Assembly: GCA_028821775.1 (NCBI GenBank)
Contig: JAPKFB010000035.1
Span: 1 to 47,874 of the forward strand
Length of the DNA: 47,874 nt
Direction: 5' to 3'
Source of the DNA: Roseibacillus sp.
Lineage (GTDB): Bacteria > Verrucomicrobiota > Verrucomicrobiia > Verrucomicrobiales > Akkermansiaceae
Of this stretch, positions 18,367 to 26,872 are shown piece by piece (positions within the stretch are counted from its first letter, which is position 1; each line of letters starts with the position of its first letter). The notes under the pieces are model-generated. The model was given only the letters and a program-made list of their open reading frames with translations. It was not told the origin of the DNA and did not search any database. A program made the translations under genes and the position numbers.

Positions 18367-19056
18367 ATGAAACTACTTCCGTCTCTGCGCCGACGGCTTC
18401 TCGCCGTGTCTTCCCTCGTTGCAGTCCTCAGTCTGTCGAGCTGTGTGACCGAAAATCCGTACACCGGCGAGCAACAGGTTTCCAAAACCACGGCTGGCGC
18501 TGGATTGGGCGCAGTCGGCGGTGCCATACTTGGTGGCATCATCGGGAACAACGTGGGCGACGGCGATGCCGGACGCGGAGCATTGATCGGTGGCGCGCTG
18601 GGTGCCCTGGCAGGTGGGAGCATCGGCAACTACATGGATCAGCAGGAGTCCATGCTGCGCCAGGAGTTGCGCAGCACAGGGGTGAGCGTTTCCCGGCGGG
18701 ACAACAACATCATCCTCAACATGCCTCATGACATCACCTTCAACACGGGTAGTTCTCGCATCAAGTCCAGCTTCAGCCGGACGCTGAACTCAGTGGGCCT
18801 CGTCTTGCGCAAATACAATCGCACGACCATACTGGTGAGCGGTCATACCGATTCCGATGGCGGAACATCCTATAACCGCGGCCTCTCACAGGACCGAGCC
18901 AATTCCGTTTCGAGCTTCCTCGCCGGTCGGGGCGTGAGTCGGGACCGTCTTGTGGCCCGTGGATATGGCGAGTCCCAGCCCATCGCTTCCAACAACAGCG
19001 CTGCCGGTAAAGCGAAGAACCGCCGAGTCGAAATTCACATTGCTCCGCACAGCTAA
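18367..19056 (+). CDS. OmpA-family outer-membrane lipoprotein with glycine zipper (YiaD-like)
   Basis: 229 residues. The lipobox LSLSSC puts the lipidated Cys at 26. Residues about 45-90 form a glycine-zipper segment (GAVGGAILGGIIGNNVG and GGALGALAGGSIGNYM). The C-terminal OmpA domain shows SGHTDSDGGTSYNRGLSQDRA, GVSRDRLVARGYGES and NRRVEI, including the Asp/Arg pair that binds peptidoglycan. It should anchor the outer membrane to the cell wall. It is a single-gene unit followed by a clear rho-independent terminator. Confidence 0.93.
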   Translation: MKLLPSLRRRLLAVSSLVAVLSLSSCVTENPYTGEQQVSKTTAGAGLGAVGGAILGGIIGNNVGDGDAGRGALIGGALGALAGGSIGNYMDQQESMLRQELRSTGVSVSRRDNNIILNMPHDITFNTGSSRIKSSFSRTLNSVGLVLRKYNRTTILVSGHTDSDGGTSYNRGLSQDRANSVSSFLAGRGVSRDRLVARGYGESQPIASNNSAAGKAKNRRVEIHIAPHS

Positions 19057-19081
19057 GGAATGACTCAAATCTCTTCTCTCA

Positions 19082-19112
19082 GGGGAACGGTGATCGCCGT
19101 TCCCCTTTTTCT
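19082..19112 (+). terminator. rho-independent terminator after the OmpA gene
   Basis: A 9-bp perfect GC-rich stem (GGGGAACGG / CCGTTCCCC) with a 6-base loop is followed by a run of five or more T. It lies 25 bases after the OmpA stop on the same strand. Confidence 0.9.
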
Positions 19113-19202
19113 TCTCCCGGGGTGAGGGCGTAATCGAAGGATCCACCAACAAGCGCCAGGCAGATTCCCGCTCAGGGCGACACCAAAGTTGGAGCTCGCG
19201 AC

Positions 19203-19592
19203 CTAAAACGGAATATCGCCTTCCTCCGGATCCGTAAAATCATCAGGCGGGTCACCAACGCCAGCCGGAGCATCCTGGTCACCGTGCTGGGCGGCCGAGG
19301 ACGCCCCACCGGAGGACGCCCCAAGCTTTTCGAGCTTCCAGGCATTCAGATTCACATAGTAGCGCTCCTTGAACTCGTTGCCCCGGATGTCAAAAGTCAC
19401 CTTGACCGAATCATCAATCTCCATTCCATCGGGGAGTGAAGTCTTCTCCTTCACGCACTCAAACTTGATCATCTGCGGGTAGTTCCCGTCTTCGACTTCC
19501 ACCACGAATTCTCGCTTGGTGAAGCCACTGTTAAAGGTCTGGATGTCCGCAACGACTTTCAGCTTCCCCTCGATTTCGAATGATTTTCCCAT
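19203..19592 (-). CDS. DUF3127 OB-fold protein with SSB-like acidic tail
   Basis: 129 residues starting at the ATG of MGKSFEIEGK. The core (FNSGFTKREFVVEVED, YPQMIKFECVKEK, VTFDIRGNEFK, YYVNLNAWKLEKL) is DUF3127, a single OB-fold common in Bacteroidetes and Verrucomicrobia and probably nucleic-acid binding. After a Gly/Ser/Ala linker the protein ends in an acidic tail, DPEEGDIPF. The last four residues match the DIPF tip by which SSB recruits repair proteins. That resemblance suggests an accessory single-strand DNA-binding role (inference). It is convergent with OmpA and divergent from the DUF1080 gene at 19720. Confidence 0.85.
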   Translation of the reverse strand: MGKSFEIEGKLKVVADIQTFNSGFTKREFVVEVEDGNYPQMIKFECVKEKTSLPDGMEIDDSVKVTFDIRGNEFKERYYVNLNAWKLEKLGASSGGASSAAQHGDQDAPAGVGDPPDDFTDPEEGDIPF

Positions 19593-19719
19593 GGTGTCAA
19601 CGCTCTGCGATGGCGCCTTTCTAGACCGATTGCAGGGAGCGTGCAATGCCCGGCATGATCCGATTTCGCTCCCGGCCTGTGCTTGCGCCCGGGCCCGAAT
19701 TGTTCACCCTGCTCCCATC

Positions 19720-20670
19720 ATGAGACCCGGCTGTATGTCCTCGCTGTTCCTGGTTGCCTGTGCAGCCGCCCTCTTCCTGATTAATTCCGCCTTCGGGGCC
19801 AGACCGGAGGGGCAACTCTGGACTGACCCGAAGAAGGCGGCGCAGGAGGATGCGGACTACGCTGTGCAGGGCGAGTACGTCGGCAAGAGCAGTGGGGTGC
19901 AAGTCGTCGCCCTCGGAGATGGCAAGTTTTACGTGAGCACCTTCGAGGGGGGACTCCCCGGGGCGGGCTGGGACAAATCGGCCCCAGTGGTGGCCTCCAC
20001 CGACAAGGCTGGCGTCACGGGAGCGACCAAGGGGACCAATCGCGTGGAGAGAGTAAGCCCAACCCTCCACAAGAAAGCGCCGGCAGGAGCCGACGTCCTG
20101 GTCGGCGACAGCGTCGATGCCACGCTGGTGAAGGGCGAAGCGAAAGAGGGCTTCCTCTGGGCCGGAGCGCAATCGATTAAAGAGTACGGCAACTTCACCA
20201 TGCATCTCGAATTTCGGCTGCCCTACATTCCGAAAGCCGTAGTCAGCAGCCAGGACCGCGGAAACAGCGGCATCTATCTCCAAAACCGCTATGAAGTCCA
20301 GATCCTCGACAGCTTCGGACTGGTCTATGATCGGGAACAGATCAAGCTTCCCATCCGATCAGATCCCAAACAGTGGTGCGGTTGCTTCTACCAATTCAAG
20401 ACCGCCGACACGCCGATGTGTTTTCCGCCTCTCATCTGGCAAACCTATGACATTGATTTTACGGCGCCGGCCTTTGATGGCGCCGGGAAAAAGACCGCCA
20501 ACGCAACCATCACGGTCGTTCAAAACGGCGTGAAGATTCACGACGCGGTCAAGTTGCCCAAAGGAACCGGTGCGGGTGGTGGTCGCAAGGAAGTCCCGAA
20601 AGGGCCCATCATCTTCCAGGGTCACGGAAACCCGGTGGCCTTCCGGAACATCTGGATTCTCGAGCGGTAG
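19720..20670 (+). CDS. secreted DUF1080 (3-keto-disaccharide hydrolase) protein
   Basis: 316 residues with a signal peptide (SSLFLVACAAALFLINSAFG). The first third is an uncharacterised N-terminal segment (AVQGEYVGKSSGVQVVALGDGKFYV). The C-terminal two thirds are the DUF1080 beta-sandwich: YGNFTMHLEFRLPY, QDRGNSGIYLQNRYEVQILDS, WQTYDIDFTAP, FQGHGNPVAFRNIWI. The family includes enzymes cleaving 3-keto-glycosides made by Gfo/Idh/MocA-type dehydrogenases, several of which are encoded nearby. Residues that would prove catalysis rather than binding cannot be judged by eye. A second ATG at 19735 is an alternative start. Confidence 0.9.
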   Translation: MRPGCMSSLFLVACAAALFLINSAFGARPEGQLWTDPKKAAQEDADYAVQGEYVGKSSGVQVVALGDGKFYVSTFEGGLPGAGWDKSAPVVASTDKAGVTGATKGTNRVERVSPTLHKKAPAGADVLVGDSVDATLVKGEAKEGFLWAGAQSIKEYGNFTMHLEFRLPYIPKAVVSSQDRGNSGIYLQNRYEVQILDSFGLVYDREQIKLPIRSDPKQWCGCFYQFKTADTPMCFPPLIWQTYDIDFTAPAFDGAGKKTANATITVVQNGVKIHDAVKLPKGTGAGGGRKEVPKGPIIFQGHGNPVAFRNIWILER

Positions 20671-21215
20671 GTCACTCCGCCCCAAGATCTGTTCGAAAAA
20701 CCGGTCGTATCTTCGGGCAGGGGAAAGGCCTTCGCCACCACGATCGCGGCCATGACATGTGCCTTGGAGGAGGTCGGCGCGCAATATCCTGTTTCGAAAA
20801 ACGACCCACCCAAAGTCCTGAAACCCGAACTCCCCTGAGTCCTGCTAGGCTAGCGATCCTGCTCCGTATCACAGGAGGACTTGATCACCGGGCCAACCCG
20901 CTCGACCGGCGGAAAGAGGAGTCGAGCCGCCCACGCCGCAAAAATCCTGGGGCCGGGCTCGGGCATGAACACGAATTGAGCTAGTCGCTCTCCCATGAAG
21001 GGGCGGAGGTAAGGATGGTGGGGGTGCAGAAAGCCGTCGTATCAGGACCTGAGCCGACGAAGGGGACAATAGAACGGATACCAGAACCTGTCGGATTTGG
21101 CAAACGCAATCCCTCTGCACGCTCCCAGCTGAGTTGGTCACCCTCCTTCCTCCCTCAGGCATCCAGCCCTGAATTACAGGGGCGCCTGAACAATTCAAAA
21201 AGATTGGACGGGAAA
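20671..21215. other. 545-base intergenic stretch, no gene recognised
   Basis: This lies between two genes whose 3' ends face each other. Short readings on both strands have no start context or family match. On the minus strand at 20880-20990 a short MPEPGP-containing reading resembles a sorting tail only superficially. The stretch may hold worn gene debris. Confidence 0.5.
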
Positions 21216-21226
21216 TTAAAATCCCG
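21197..21226 (-). terminator. weak hairpin-plus-T terminator of the Gfo/Idh/MocA gene
   Basis: On the minus strand CGGGA and TCCCG form a 5-bp stem around the stop codon, followed after 8 bases by CTTTTTG. The stem is short and overlaps the end of the coding region, so termination is only plausible. Confidence 0.3.
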
Positions 21227-22562
21227 CCACTCCCCATCCCTTGCGATACTCGCGGCGCAGAAGTTTCTGAGCTGCCTCGTTGTTGGTGATTGCGAGATTT
21301 TTTGGATCCCAATTGAGCAGCGTGTCCGGTGTCCGGATGGCAATCGTCCCGAGAAGAATCGCTTCCGTCATGGGCCCGGTCTGCTGGAAGTAGGACTCGT
21401 TCTTCGCAGTTCCGTGAATGGCATCGCAGAAGTGGTGATAGTGATTGCGCTCCTCCAATTTCGGGACCTTGACGTCCTTGAACTTGTCACCTGGAAGCAA
21501 GGTCGGCATGGCGCCATTGGGCAAGATCATGGCCCCCTTGGTTCCGATCACCATCGCCGACTCCTCCGGGTAAGGCGTGCCGGGGTAGAGGGCCCGAACA
21601 TCCGCCGGCGGGTAGATGAGCCCGTCAAACCACTCCACCGTGATCTCATCCTTCTCCGTCATCTTGGTTCCGGGAAAGGTCCAGGTGATATGATCGCTCT
21701 GCGGCCAGGTATCGCCCCGGCGTGCCGGCGACTTCTTCCATGAGTCCTGCACTTTCGCACTGATGGTCTTCGGCGCAGTGAGCCCGAGAGCCTTCCATGT
21801 CGCATCGAAGACGTGACATCCGATATCTCCGGACCAACCGGTCCCAAAATCCTGCCACGAGCGCCACTTGGCTGGATGATAAATATTCGGCGCGTACGAA
21901 CGAACCGGCGCCGAACCTGTCCAGAGGTCCCAGTTGAGATGATCAGGCGCCTTCACCGGCTTCGCGGGACGCGGGCCCACGAATCGATACGCCTCGATCG
22001 CACCGGGACGGTTGGAACAGAGCACCACCCGCTTGATCTTCCCGATTACTCCCGACTTCACCCAGTGCACGAAAGTGCGGTCTCCAAAGCCGGCCGCCGC
22101 CTGGGTGCCCAGCTGGCTCTTCACCCCTGCCTTCTCGGTCGCCCTGGTCAATTCACGCACTTCCGCCACATCGTGGCAGAGCGGTTTCTGGCAGTAAACA
22201 TGCTTGCCAGCCTGCACCGCGTTCATCGCGATTGAAAAGTGCATATGGTCCGGAACGGTCACATTGACTGAATCTATCTTGTCCTCCTCGGCCGCAAGCA
22301 ACTCACGCCAGTCCGTGTAAGTCCGAGCATCCGGAACCTCCTTGGAAGCGCGTGCGAGGCGCTGGCTGTCGACGTCGCAAATTGCAACCACCTCCGTTTT
22401 CCCATGCGACTTGAACTGGTTGAAATCGTTCCACCCCATGCCTCCAACCCCGATACAGGCGTGCTGCCCCTTGCCATTGAGGTTTGCAGCACGAGTGGCG
22501 GCCGGAGCTGCAAGGGCGGACCCGGATGCAATCCGAAGAAATGTGCGGCGAGTTGTGTTCAT
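21216..22562 (-). CDS. Tat-exported Gfo/Idh/MocA family oxidoreductase
   Basis: 448 residues starting at ATG 22562 with a Tat-type signal (TTRRTFLRIASGSALAAPA). The nucleotide-binding region reads HACIGVGGMGWNDF, then EVVAICDVDSQRL; the conserved EKP-type motif is changed to HVYCQKPLCHD. The C-terminal part has NWDLWTGSAPVRSY, FGTGWSGDIGCHVFD and the usual LRREYRKGW end. It acts in the periplasm on sugars or sugar derivatives with a tightly bound NAD(P). The Q in place of E before KP occurs in some PVC members; its effect is unclear. It is divergent from a Tat-exported sugar isomerase, with 88 bases between the starts, so the pair probably shares a control region. Confidence 0.9.
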   Translation of the reverse strand: MNTTRRTFLRIASGSALAAPAATRAANLNGKGQHACIGVGGMGWNDFNQFKSHGKTEVVAICDVDSQRLARASKEVPDARTYTDWRELLAAEEDKIDSVNVTVPDHMHFSIAMNAVQAGKHVYCQKPLCHDVAEVRELTRATEKAGVKSQLGTQAAAGFGDRTFVHWVKSGVIGKIKRVVLCSNRPGAIEAYRFVGPRPAKPVKAPDHLNWDLWTGSAPVRSYAPNIYHPAKWRSWQDFGTGWSGDIGCHVFDATWKALGLTAPKTISAKVQDSWKKSPARRGDTWPQSDHITWTFPGTKMTEKDEITVEWFDGLIYPPADVRALYPGTPYPEESAMVIGTKGAMILPNGAMPTLLPGDKFKDVKVPKLEERNHYHHFCDAIHGTAKNESYFQQTGPMTEAILLGTIAIRTPDTLLNWDPKNLAITNNEAAQKLLRREYRKGWGVAGF

Positions 22563-22650
22563 GATTAAAAAGGTTCCTAGAGAAGTGACAGGAGCATTGC
22601 AAGGCCCTACGTATTCCTCAATCAGAGGGCCCACACTCATCCAACTCATC

Positions 22651-23532
22651 ATGAACATCCCATCCACTCGCCGTCGCTTTCTCACCACTGCCAGCCTCGC
22701 AACTGTCGGGGCCTTGACTGCCTCCCAAACAATCGCCCAAAAGGCCAAGGGAACGGGTCCCTCTCTCGATGGTCACATTTTCAAAGCCGTCAAAGGCGGA
22801 AGAAAGGGGGGCGAGTCGCCTCTCGAATTCTTCAACCGCCTCAAGGGACTGGGATTTCATGGGGTGGAAAGTGGAAACGTAAACGAGGCCGAGGCCTACG
22901 CTGCGGCCTCTGCGGAGACCGGCGTCATGTTCCACGGCATGGTTTGCGGATGGCATTGGGGAACGCGCCTGAGCAGCCCCGATGAAGCGACCCGTGCCAA
23001 GGGCCTTGCCAACCTGAGGAAAAACATCCTCGCCACTCATCGTCTCGGGGGCTCCGCAGTCCTCCTCGTGCCCGGCAAAGTCAGCGGCCCAAGCGAAACC
23101 CACGAGCACGTCTGGCACCGCTCCATCGCACAGGTTCGCCAGGTCCTTCCGCTGGCCAGCCGTCTCGGCGTCCGCGTCCTGATCGAAACCGTTTGGAACG
23201 GCTTCTGCGAATCGCCCGAGAAATTTCGCGACTACCTCGATGCCTTCAACAACCCGTGGGTTGGCGCTTACTTCGACATCGGGAACATGCAAAAATTCGC
23301 GCCCGCCGAAGAATGGATCCGCACCTTGGGAAACCGAACCGTAAAACTGGACATCAAGGACTGGGGCACAAAGAACGGGTTCTGCCGCCTCGGCGAAGGC
23401 GATGTCGATTGGGATCAGGTGCGCGTCGCGCTCAAGGAGATCGGATTCTCAGGATGGGCCACCCGCGAAGGTCGCGACAAAAGTCTCGAGGACACCTCGG
23501 CCTTGATCGATCAGTTGATGATCGGAGTATAG
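22651..23532 (+). CDS. Tat-exported sugar phosphate isomerase/epimerase-type TIM-barrel protein
   Basis: 293 residues with a Tat signal (STRRRFLTTASLATVGAL). The rest is an AP-endonuclease-2-type TIM barrel: PLEFFNRLKGLGFHGVE, VRVLIETVWNGFCESPEKF, WVGAYFDIGNMQKF, RTVKLDIKDWG, GEGDVDWDQVRVALKEIGF. The Glu, Asp and His-like ligands of the divalent metal site lie in these segments. Family members interconvert free keto- and aldo-sugars or hydrolyse 3-keto-sugars. Export and the divergent Gfo/Idh/MocA partner suggest a two-step periplasmic conversion of one sugar. Which sugar is unknown. Confidence 0.9.
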   Translation: MNIPSTRRRFLTTASLATVGALTASQTIAQKAKGTGPSLDGHIFKAVKGGRKGGESPLEFFNRLKGLGFHGVESGNVNEAEAYAAASAETGVMFHGMVCGWHWGTRLSSPDEATRAKGLANLRKNILATHRLGGSAVLLVPGKVSGPSETHEHVWHRSIAQVRQVLPLASRLGVRVLIETVWNGFCESPEKFRDYLDAFNNPWVGAYFDIGNMQKFAPAEEWIRTLGNRTVKLDIKDWGTKNGFCRLGEGDVDWDQVRVALKEIGFSGWATREGRDKSLEDTSALIDQLMIGV

Positions 23533-23792
23533 AATCCTAAAAGATTACCAGGCCCACGGCCGCGCAAAGAAGAGCGGTCTCCCGCCAGCTTGACTCCCGC
23601 CGGCCGGGCGCAGCCGAACGAACGGGAGAACGCCACGAGGATGACCTTGGATCCCAAGACCGGAGTGACCACCGAGACATCTCCCTTCTGCAGGGCGAGA
23701 AAAGTGAAGAGCTGCGCGACCACAAAGAGCAGGCCGACCAGAACCGGTTGGTAAAACTGAGCGAGGGCGGGAACCTCCCCGCCGAGAGGCCA
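23533..23792 (-). pseudogene. fragment of an EamA/DMT-family transporter
   Basis: At 23628-23792 the minus strand encodes two clear transmembrane segments of an EamA-type transporter (FYQPVLVGLLFVVAQLFTFL, ALQKGDVSVVTPVLGSKVIL). After VAF the frame is lost; a plausible last helix (ETALLCAAVGLVIF) continues in another frame down to 23533. Both ends butt directly against intact neighbours, so only a frameshifted internal piece remains. It is non-functional. Confidence 0.7.
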
Positions 23793-23796
23793 TACG

Positions 23797-24495
23797 CTAC
23801 TTGGACGACTTGACCAGGGCCACCTTGATGACCGCAGCCACCTTCTGTCCCAACAACTTCGACCCCTCGGGCTTGAAGTGGACATTTCCGGGCCTTGTTC
23901 CAAGGGTGTCCATCTTACCAGCCACCGCCGCGTGCAGGTCATTGATTGCGACCTTGTGTCTCTTCATGACTGCCACCGCAGCTTTGTTGTAGCGAAGATC
24001 ATCGCCCACTTTGCGACCCGCCTCTCCTTCAGGAACTGGCGTGGTGGTGGCAAAGATGAGATGTGCTCCTGTCTTCTTGAGACGCAGCACCAGCTTCTCG
24101 AGATTGGCAGCGTATTCCTCGAGGTCATGGGTCACCTTGCCATTCGCCTTGTCGCGATTGCCTTGGGTCTTGGATTGGGGATCTCGATAGCACAGGTCGT
24201 GCAGTCCCCAGTTGAAGTGAATGACGCCCCACTTCGTCTGGCCAATCCACTTCTCGATGTTCTCGATGCCCCTGCTGGTGGGCCCGCCGTTGGTGGGAAT
24301 CCGATGCAGGTTCGCCACTCCTTTGAGCTCCGCGCGGGCGGAGAGAGTGTATCCAATCGAGATTGAGTCCCCGATCAGAAGAGCGCGGGGGAGCGCAGGA
24401 TCATCCTTGATGGGAGCCATCGGACCACTCTTCTTCTGCGCGTGGCAGGGAAGCACGAGGAGAGCGAGGAACAACATGGAGAGGAGCTTGCTCAT
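23797..24495 (-). CDS. secreted SGNH/GDSL hydrolase
   Basis: 232 residues with a signal peptide (LLSMLFLALLVLPCHA). Block I is LLIGDSISIGY with nucleophile Ser44. The WGLHD segment is the block III region, and the C-terminal RPGNVHFKPEG supplies His, with Asn where many members have Asp. Such enzymes act as esterases on acylated glycans or lipids. Two residues beyond its stop the DMT-transporter remnant begins, so its arrival may have broken that gene. No operon partner is evident. Confidence 0.88.
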   Translation of the reverse strand: MSKLLSMLFLALLVLPCHAQKKSGPMAPIKDDPALPRALLIGDSISIGYTLSARAELKGVANLHRIPTNGGPTSRGIENIEKWIGQTKWGVIHFNWGLHDLCYRDPQSKTQGNRDKANGKVTHDLEEYAANLEKLVLRLKKTGAHLIFATTTPVPEGEAGRKVGDDLRYNKAAVAVMKRHKVAINDLHAAVAGKMDTLGTRPGNVHFKPEGSKLLGQKVAAVIKVALVKSSK

Positions 24496-24582
24496 GGACG
24501 CGACGCTGACCGATCAAAGCTCCAAGGTCAAAGGTGCAATCCCCGCCAGGGTAGTAGAAAAGGAGTGAACCTTCCCAGCCCG

Positions 24583-24934
24583 TGGACCGAAGCCAAAAAG
24601 AAGGCTCCAGCAAAGGCCAGCGATGCTCAACACAAAGCCGAGGAAGCCCTCCGCCCCGGCGGCAAAGTCCTCGCCGAAATCGAGTCCGCCCTCAAGCGCC
24701 ACGACTCCCATTGGCGCCAACCCGAAGAGTCCTACCTGAAGAACAAGGCTCACGCTGAGGCTCAGGAACGGGCCAAATCCCAGGCAGCTGCTTCCGCCCG
24801 GAAACGCGCTGAGAAAGACGGTTTCCGATCTCAAGAGAACCGTCGAAAGTCTTCAGAGAGATCTCGCCCGCCTCCAGTCACAACCCGCGAAGGGTTCGGA
24901 GAAGAAAGAATCCGAGAAGCGCAAATCCGATTAG
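24583..24934 (+). pseudogene. possible frameshifted Lys/Ala/Glu-rich coiled-coil fragment
   Basis: The plus strand reads as a charged helical segment (KKKAPAKASDAQHKAEEAL, LAEIESALKRHDSHW, NKAHAEAQERAKSQAAA). Near 24800 the frame breaks, and a different frame continues as LRKTVSDLKRTVESLQRDL to a TAG at 24932, next to the stop of the convergent esterase. No start codon or ribosome-binding site is apparent. Two coil-like halves in two frames suggest a decayed gene, but composition bias could produce this by chance. Nothing else is seen at 24496-24934. Confidence 0.3.
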
Positions 24935-26056
24935 CTACTTCGCCAGCGCCCACTCGAAAAACCGGCAGACAACTTCGTTCGACTCGGGAGTGGGCGCATG
25001 GCCGGCCCGGTTGTGCATGGCGACGCCATTCCTGACTCCAAGCATCTCGTTAATGGCAACCGTTTGATTGAGCGCCCGCCACCGCGCGGGCGGGTCTTCA
25101 CTTCCGCCCGAGACCAGAAACGGCCGCGGGGGCATGAGCGCATGCAACTCATGGAGATCGCGTCCGGACTCCACGAGTTTCGGATAAAGCCCGCGGGCAG
25201 GATGGGCCTCCGTGATCACCCCACGCTTGCGCCACGGCTTGGGATGATAGCCAAGATACCACGGCTCCCAGTAGTTCACACTGGATCGCGTGTCGAAGAC
25301 GATCCCGGGATCAGACCACACCGCGCAGGCAAATTTGTCATAGAGACACGAAGCAAACATCGCCCACTTCCCCCCGAAGGAGTGCCCGACGATGCCAATG
25401 CGCTCCGCGTCAACCTCGGCACGACTGGCGAGAACCTGCCAAGCATTGGCGGCCGCATAACCCAGCATGGACAGCGGTTGTATTTCCGCCTTCTCGAGGG
25501 AGGGCCAGTATAGGCCATAGGTTCCCGCCCGGCTTGCTTCGGCGGTGCCAATTGAGAGGGTCACAAATCCGCGTTCGGCCAGTTGAATGGCAAAGTTGCG
25601 ATGCTCTTTGCCTCTTCCGATCGCAGTCTCGGGCTCGTAATAGACAGTGAGGACCGCGGGACGCTTACCCTCGCCCTTCGGGATGAGGAGATACCCGGTC
25701 GTCTTCTCCCTGGGAGTCCACCGGAAGCGAACCTGATGTTGAACGATCTCCCCGCGGTGGACGGTGGCGAGGATCTCCACCTTCGGCTTGGAAATGATCT
25801 CCGGCCACTTGCCCATCAAGGCGTGCCACTCGCTACGCAACTCTTTCCGCCGCAACGACCATTCGCTCTGCGAGTCGATCACCCGGCCGCCTTTTCGTTG
25901 GAGCATCGATCGGTATCCCGAGGTGTCCTTGGCAAACTCAGCAGGAGGAAAAAAGAAGGGTGCCAGGACCTGAGGCAGCGGCTCCGCGACGGCGACCCTG
26001 ACCGCAGTAATTCCACAGAAACCAGCCACCCCGATGAATTTCCCGGCCCATCTCAT
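24935..26056 (-). CDS. secreted alpha/beta hydrolase (dienelactone hydrolase / acetyl-xylan esterase-like)
   Basis: About 373 residues. The N terminus has a signal-peptide-like stretch (FIGVAGFCGITAVRVAVA). The body is an alpha/beta hydrolase: TTGYLLIPKGEGKRPAVL, nucleophile elbow IGIVGHSFGG (Ser about 226), WSDPGIVFD with a possible acid, PRPFLVSGGSEDPPARW, and His in NRAGHAPTPE. PVC genomes use this type to deacylate glycans. The ATG at 26056 was preferred to a TTG two codons upstream. It is divergent from the ABC transporter genes by 99 bases and convergent with the coiled-coil remnant. Confidence 0.85.
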   Translation of the reverse strand: MRWAGKFIGVAGFCGITAVRVAVAEPLPQVLAPFFFPPAEFAKDTSGYRSMLQRKGGRVIDSQSEWSLRRKELRSEWHALMGKWPEIISKPKVEILATVHRGEIVQHQVRFRWTPREKTTGYLLIPKGEGKRPAVLTVYYEPETAIGRGKEHRNFAIQLAERGFVTLSIGTAEASRAGTYGLYWPSLEKAEIQPLSMLGYAAANAWQVLASRAEVDAERIGIVGHSFGGKWAMFASCLYDKFACAVWSDPGIVFDTRSSVNYWEPWYLGYHPKPWRKRGVITEAHPARGLYPKLVESGRDLHELHALMPPRPFLVSGGSEDPPARWRALNQTVAINEMLGVRNGVAMHNRAGHAPTPESNEVVCRFFEWALAK

Positions 26057-26155
26057 TCGCAATTCTTAGCAGGCTCTCCCTGCAAGCCACGCAGATTCCA
26101 AATCAGCCATTGCGACTGTGCGCGAACTCGCGTAAGGGTGCGCCCGTAACCATCG

Positions 26156-26872
26156 ATGGAGCAGGAGCAAGAAGCCACAACTCCCCATGAGTGCCTTACC
26201 GAGGTCATCGAGGCCACCCGATCCTATGAAAACGGTCGGGTCAAGGCCCTCCGCGGAGTGAGCCTGCGCATCGAGGATGGTGAGTTCGTGGCCATCATCG
26301 GCTCCAGTGGCAGCGGGAAGACCACTCTTCTTCAGCTCCTCGGGGGTCTCGATACCCCCACCTCCGGCGAGGTGAAGTTCCGCGATAAGGCGCTCTCCGA
26401 GATGGGTGATCTCTCGACTTACCGCGCCGAGAAAGTCGGGTTTGTGTTCCAGTCCTTTCACCTCCTGCCCACCCTCACAGCTTGTGAGAACGTGCAACTC
26501 CCCATGGTTGAGAGCCCCCTCTCGATGAGGAAACGGGAAGAACGGGCCATCTTCCTGCTCAAGGAAGTTGGTCTCGCGGATCGCACCCACCATCGGCCGA
26601 CCGAACTTTCCGGCGGCGAGCGGCAACGGGTGGCAATCGCCCGCAGCCTCGCCAACAAGCCCGACCTCCTGCTCGCTGACGAACCGACCGGCAACCTTGA
26701 CTGTAAGTCGACCGCTATGGTGATGGAGTTGCTCACGCGCCTGCACCGCGAAAACGGAATGACTCTCGTCCTCGTCACCCACGATCTCTCCACCGCCGCC
26801 CACGCCGAGCGCTGCATCGAAATGAGCGACGGCGTGGTAGTGAAGGAAACGACGAACCCTGCCGCACGATGA
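26156..26872 (+). CDS. ABC transporter ATP-binding protein (LolD/MacB type)
   Basis: 238 residues. Walker A is IGSSGSGKTT; the Q-loop is VFQSFHLLPTLTA; the signature is LSGGERQRVAIARSLA; Walker B is DLLLADEPTGNLD; the H-loop is LVTHDLS. The NLD after Walker B and the HLLPTLTA Q-loop are typical of the MacB/LolD/FtsE branch, which drives mechanotransmission rather than solute pumping. It overlaps the permease gene by the four bases ATGA. Likely substrates are lipoproteins, peptides or envelope components; no periplasmic adaptor gene is adjacent. Confidence 0.93.
   Translation: MEQEQEATTPHECLTEVIEATRSYENGRVKALRGVSLRIEDGEFVAIIGSSGSGKTTLLQLLGGLDTPTSGEVKFRDKALSEMGDLSTYRAEKVGFVFQSFHLLPTLTACENVQLPMVESPLSMRKREERAIFLLKEVGLADRTHHRPTELSGGERQRVAIARSLANKPDLLLADEPTGNLDCKSTAMVMELLTRLHRENGMTLVLVTHDLSTAAHAERCIEMSDGVVVKETTNPAAR

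Noticed and set aside
20880..20990. Minus-strand reading with MPEPGP followed by a partly hydrophobic run, resembling a PEP-CTERM sorting tail.
   Set aside because: The hydrophobic run is broken by Arg, the basic end is missing, and no protein body precedes it in frame.
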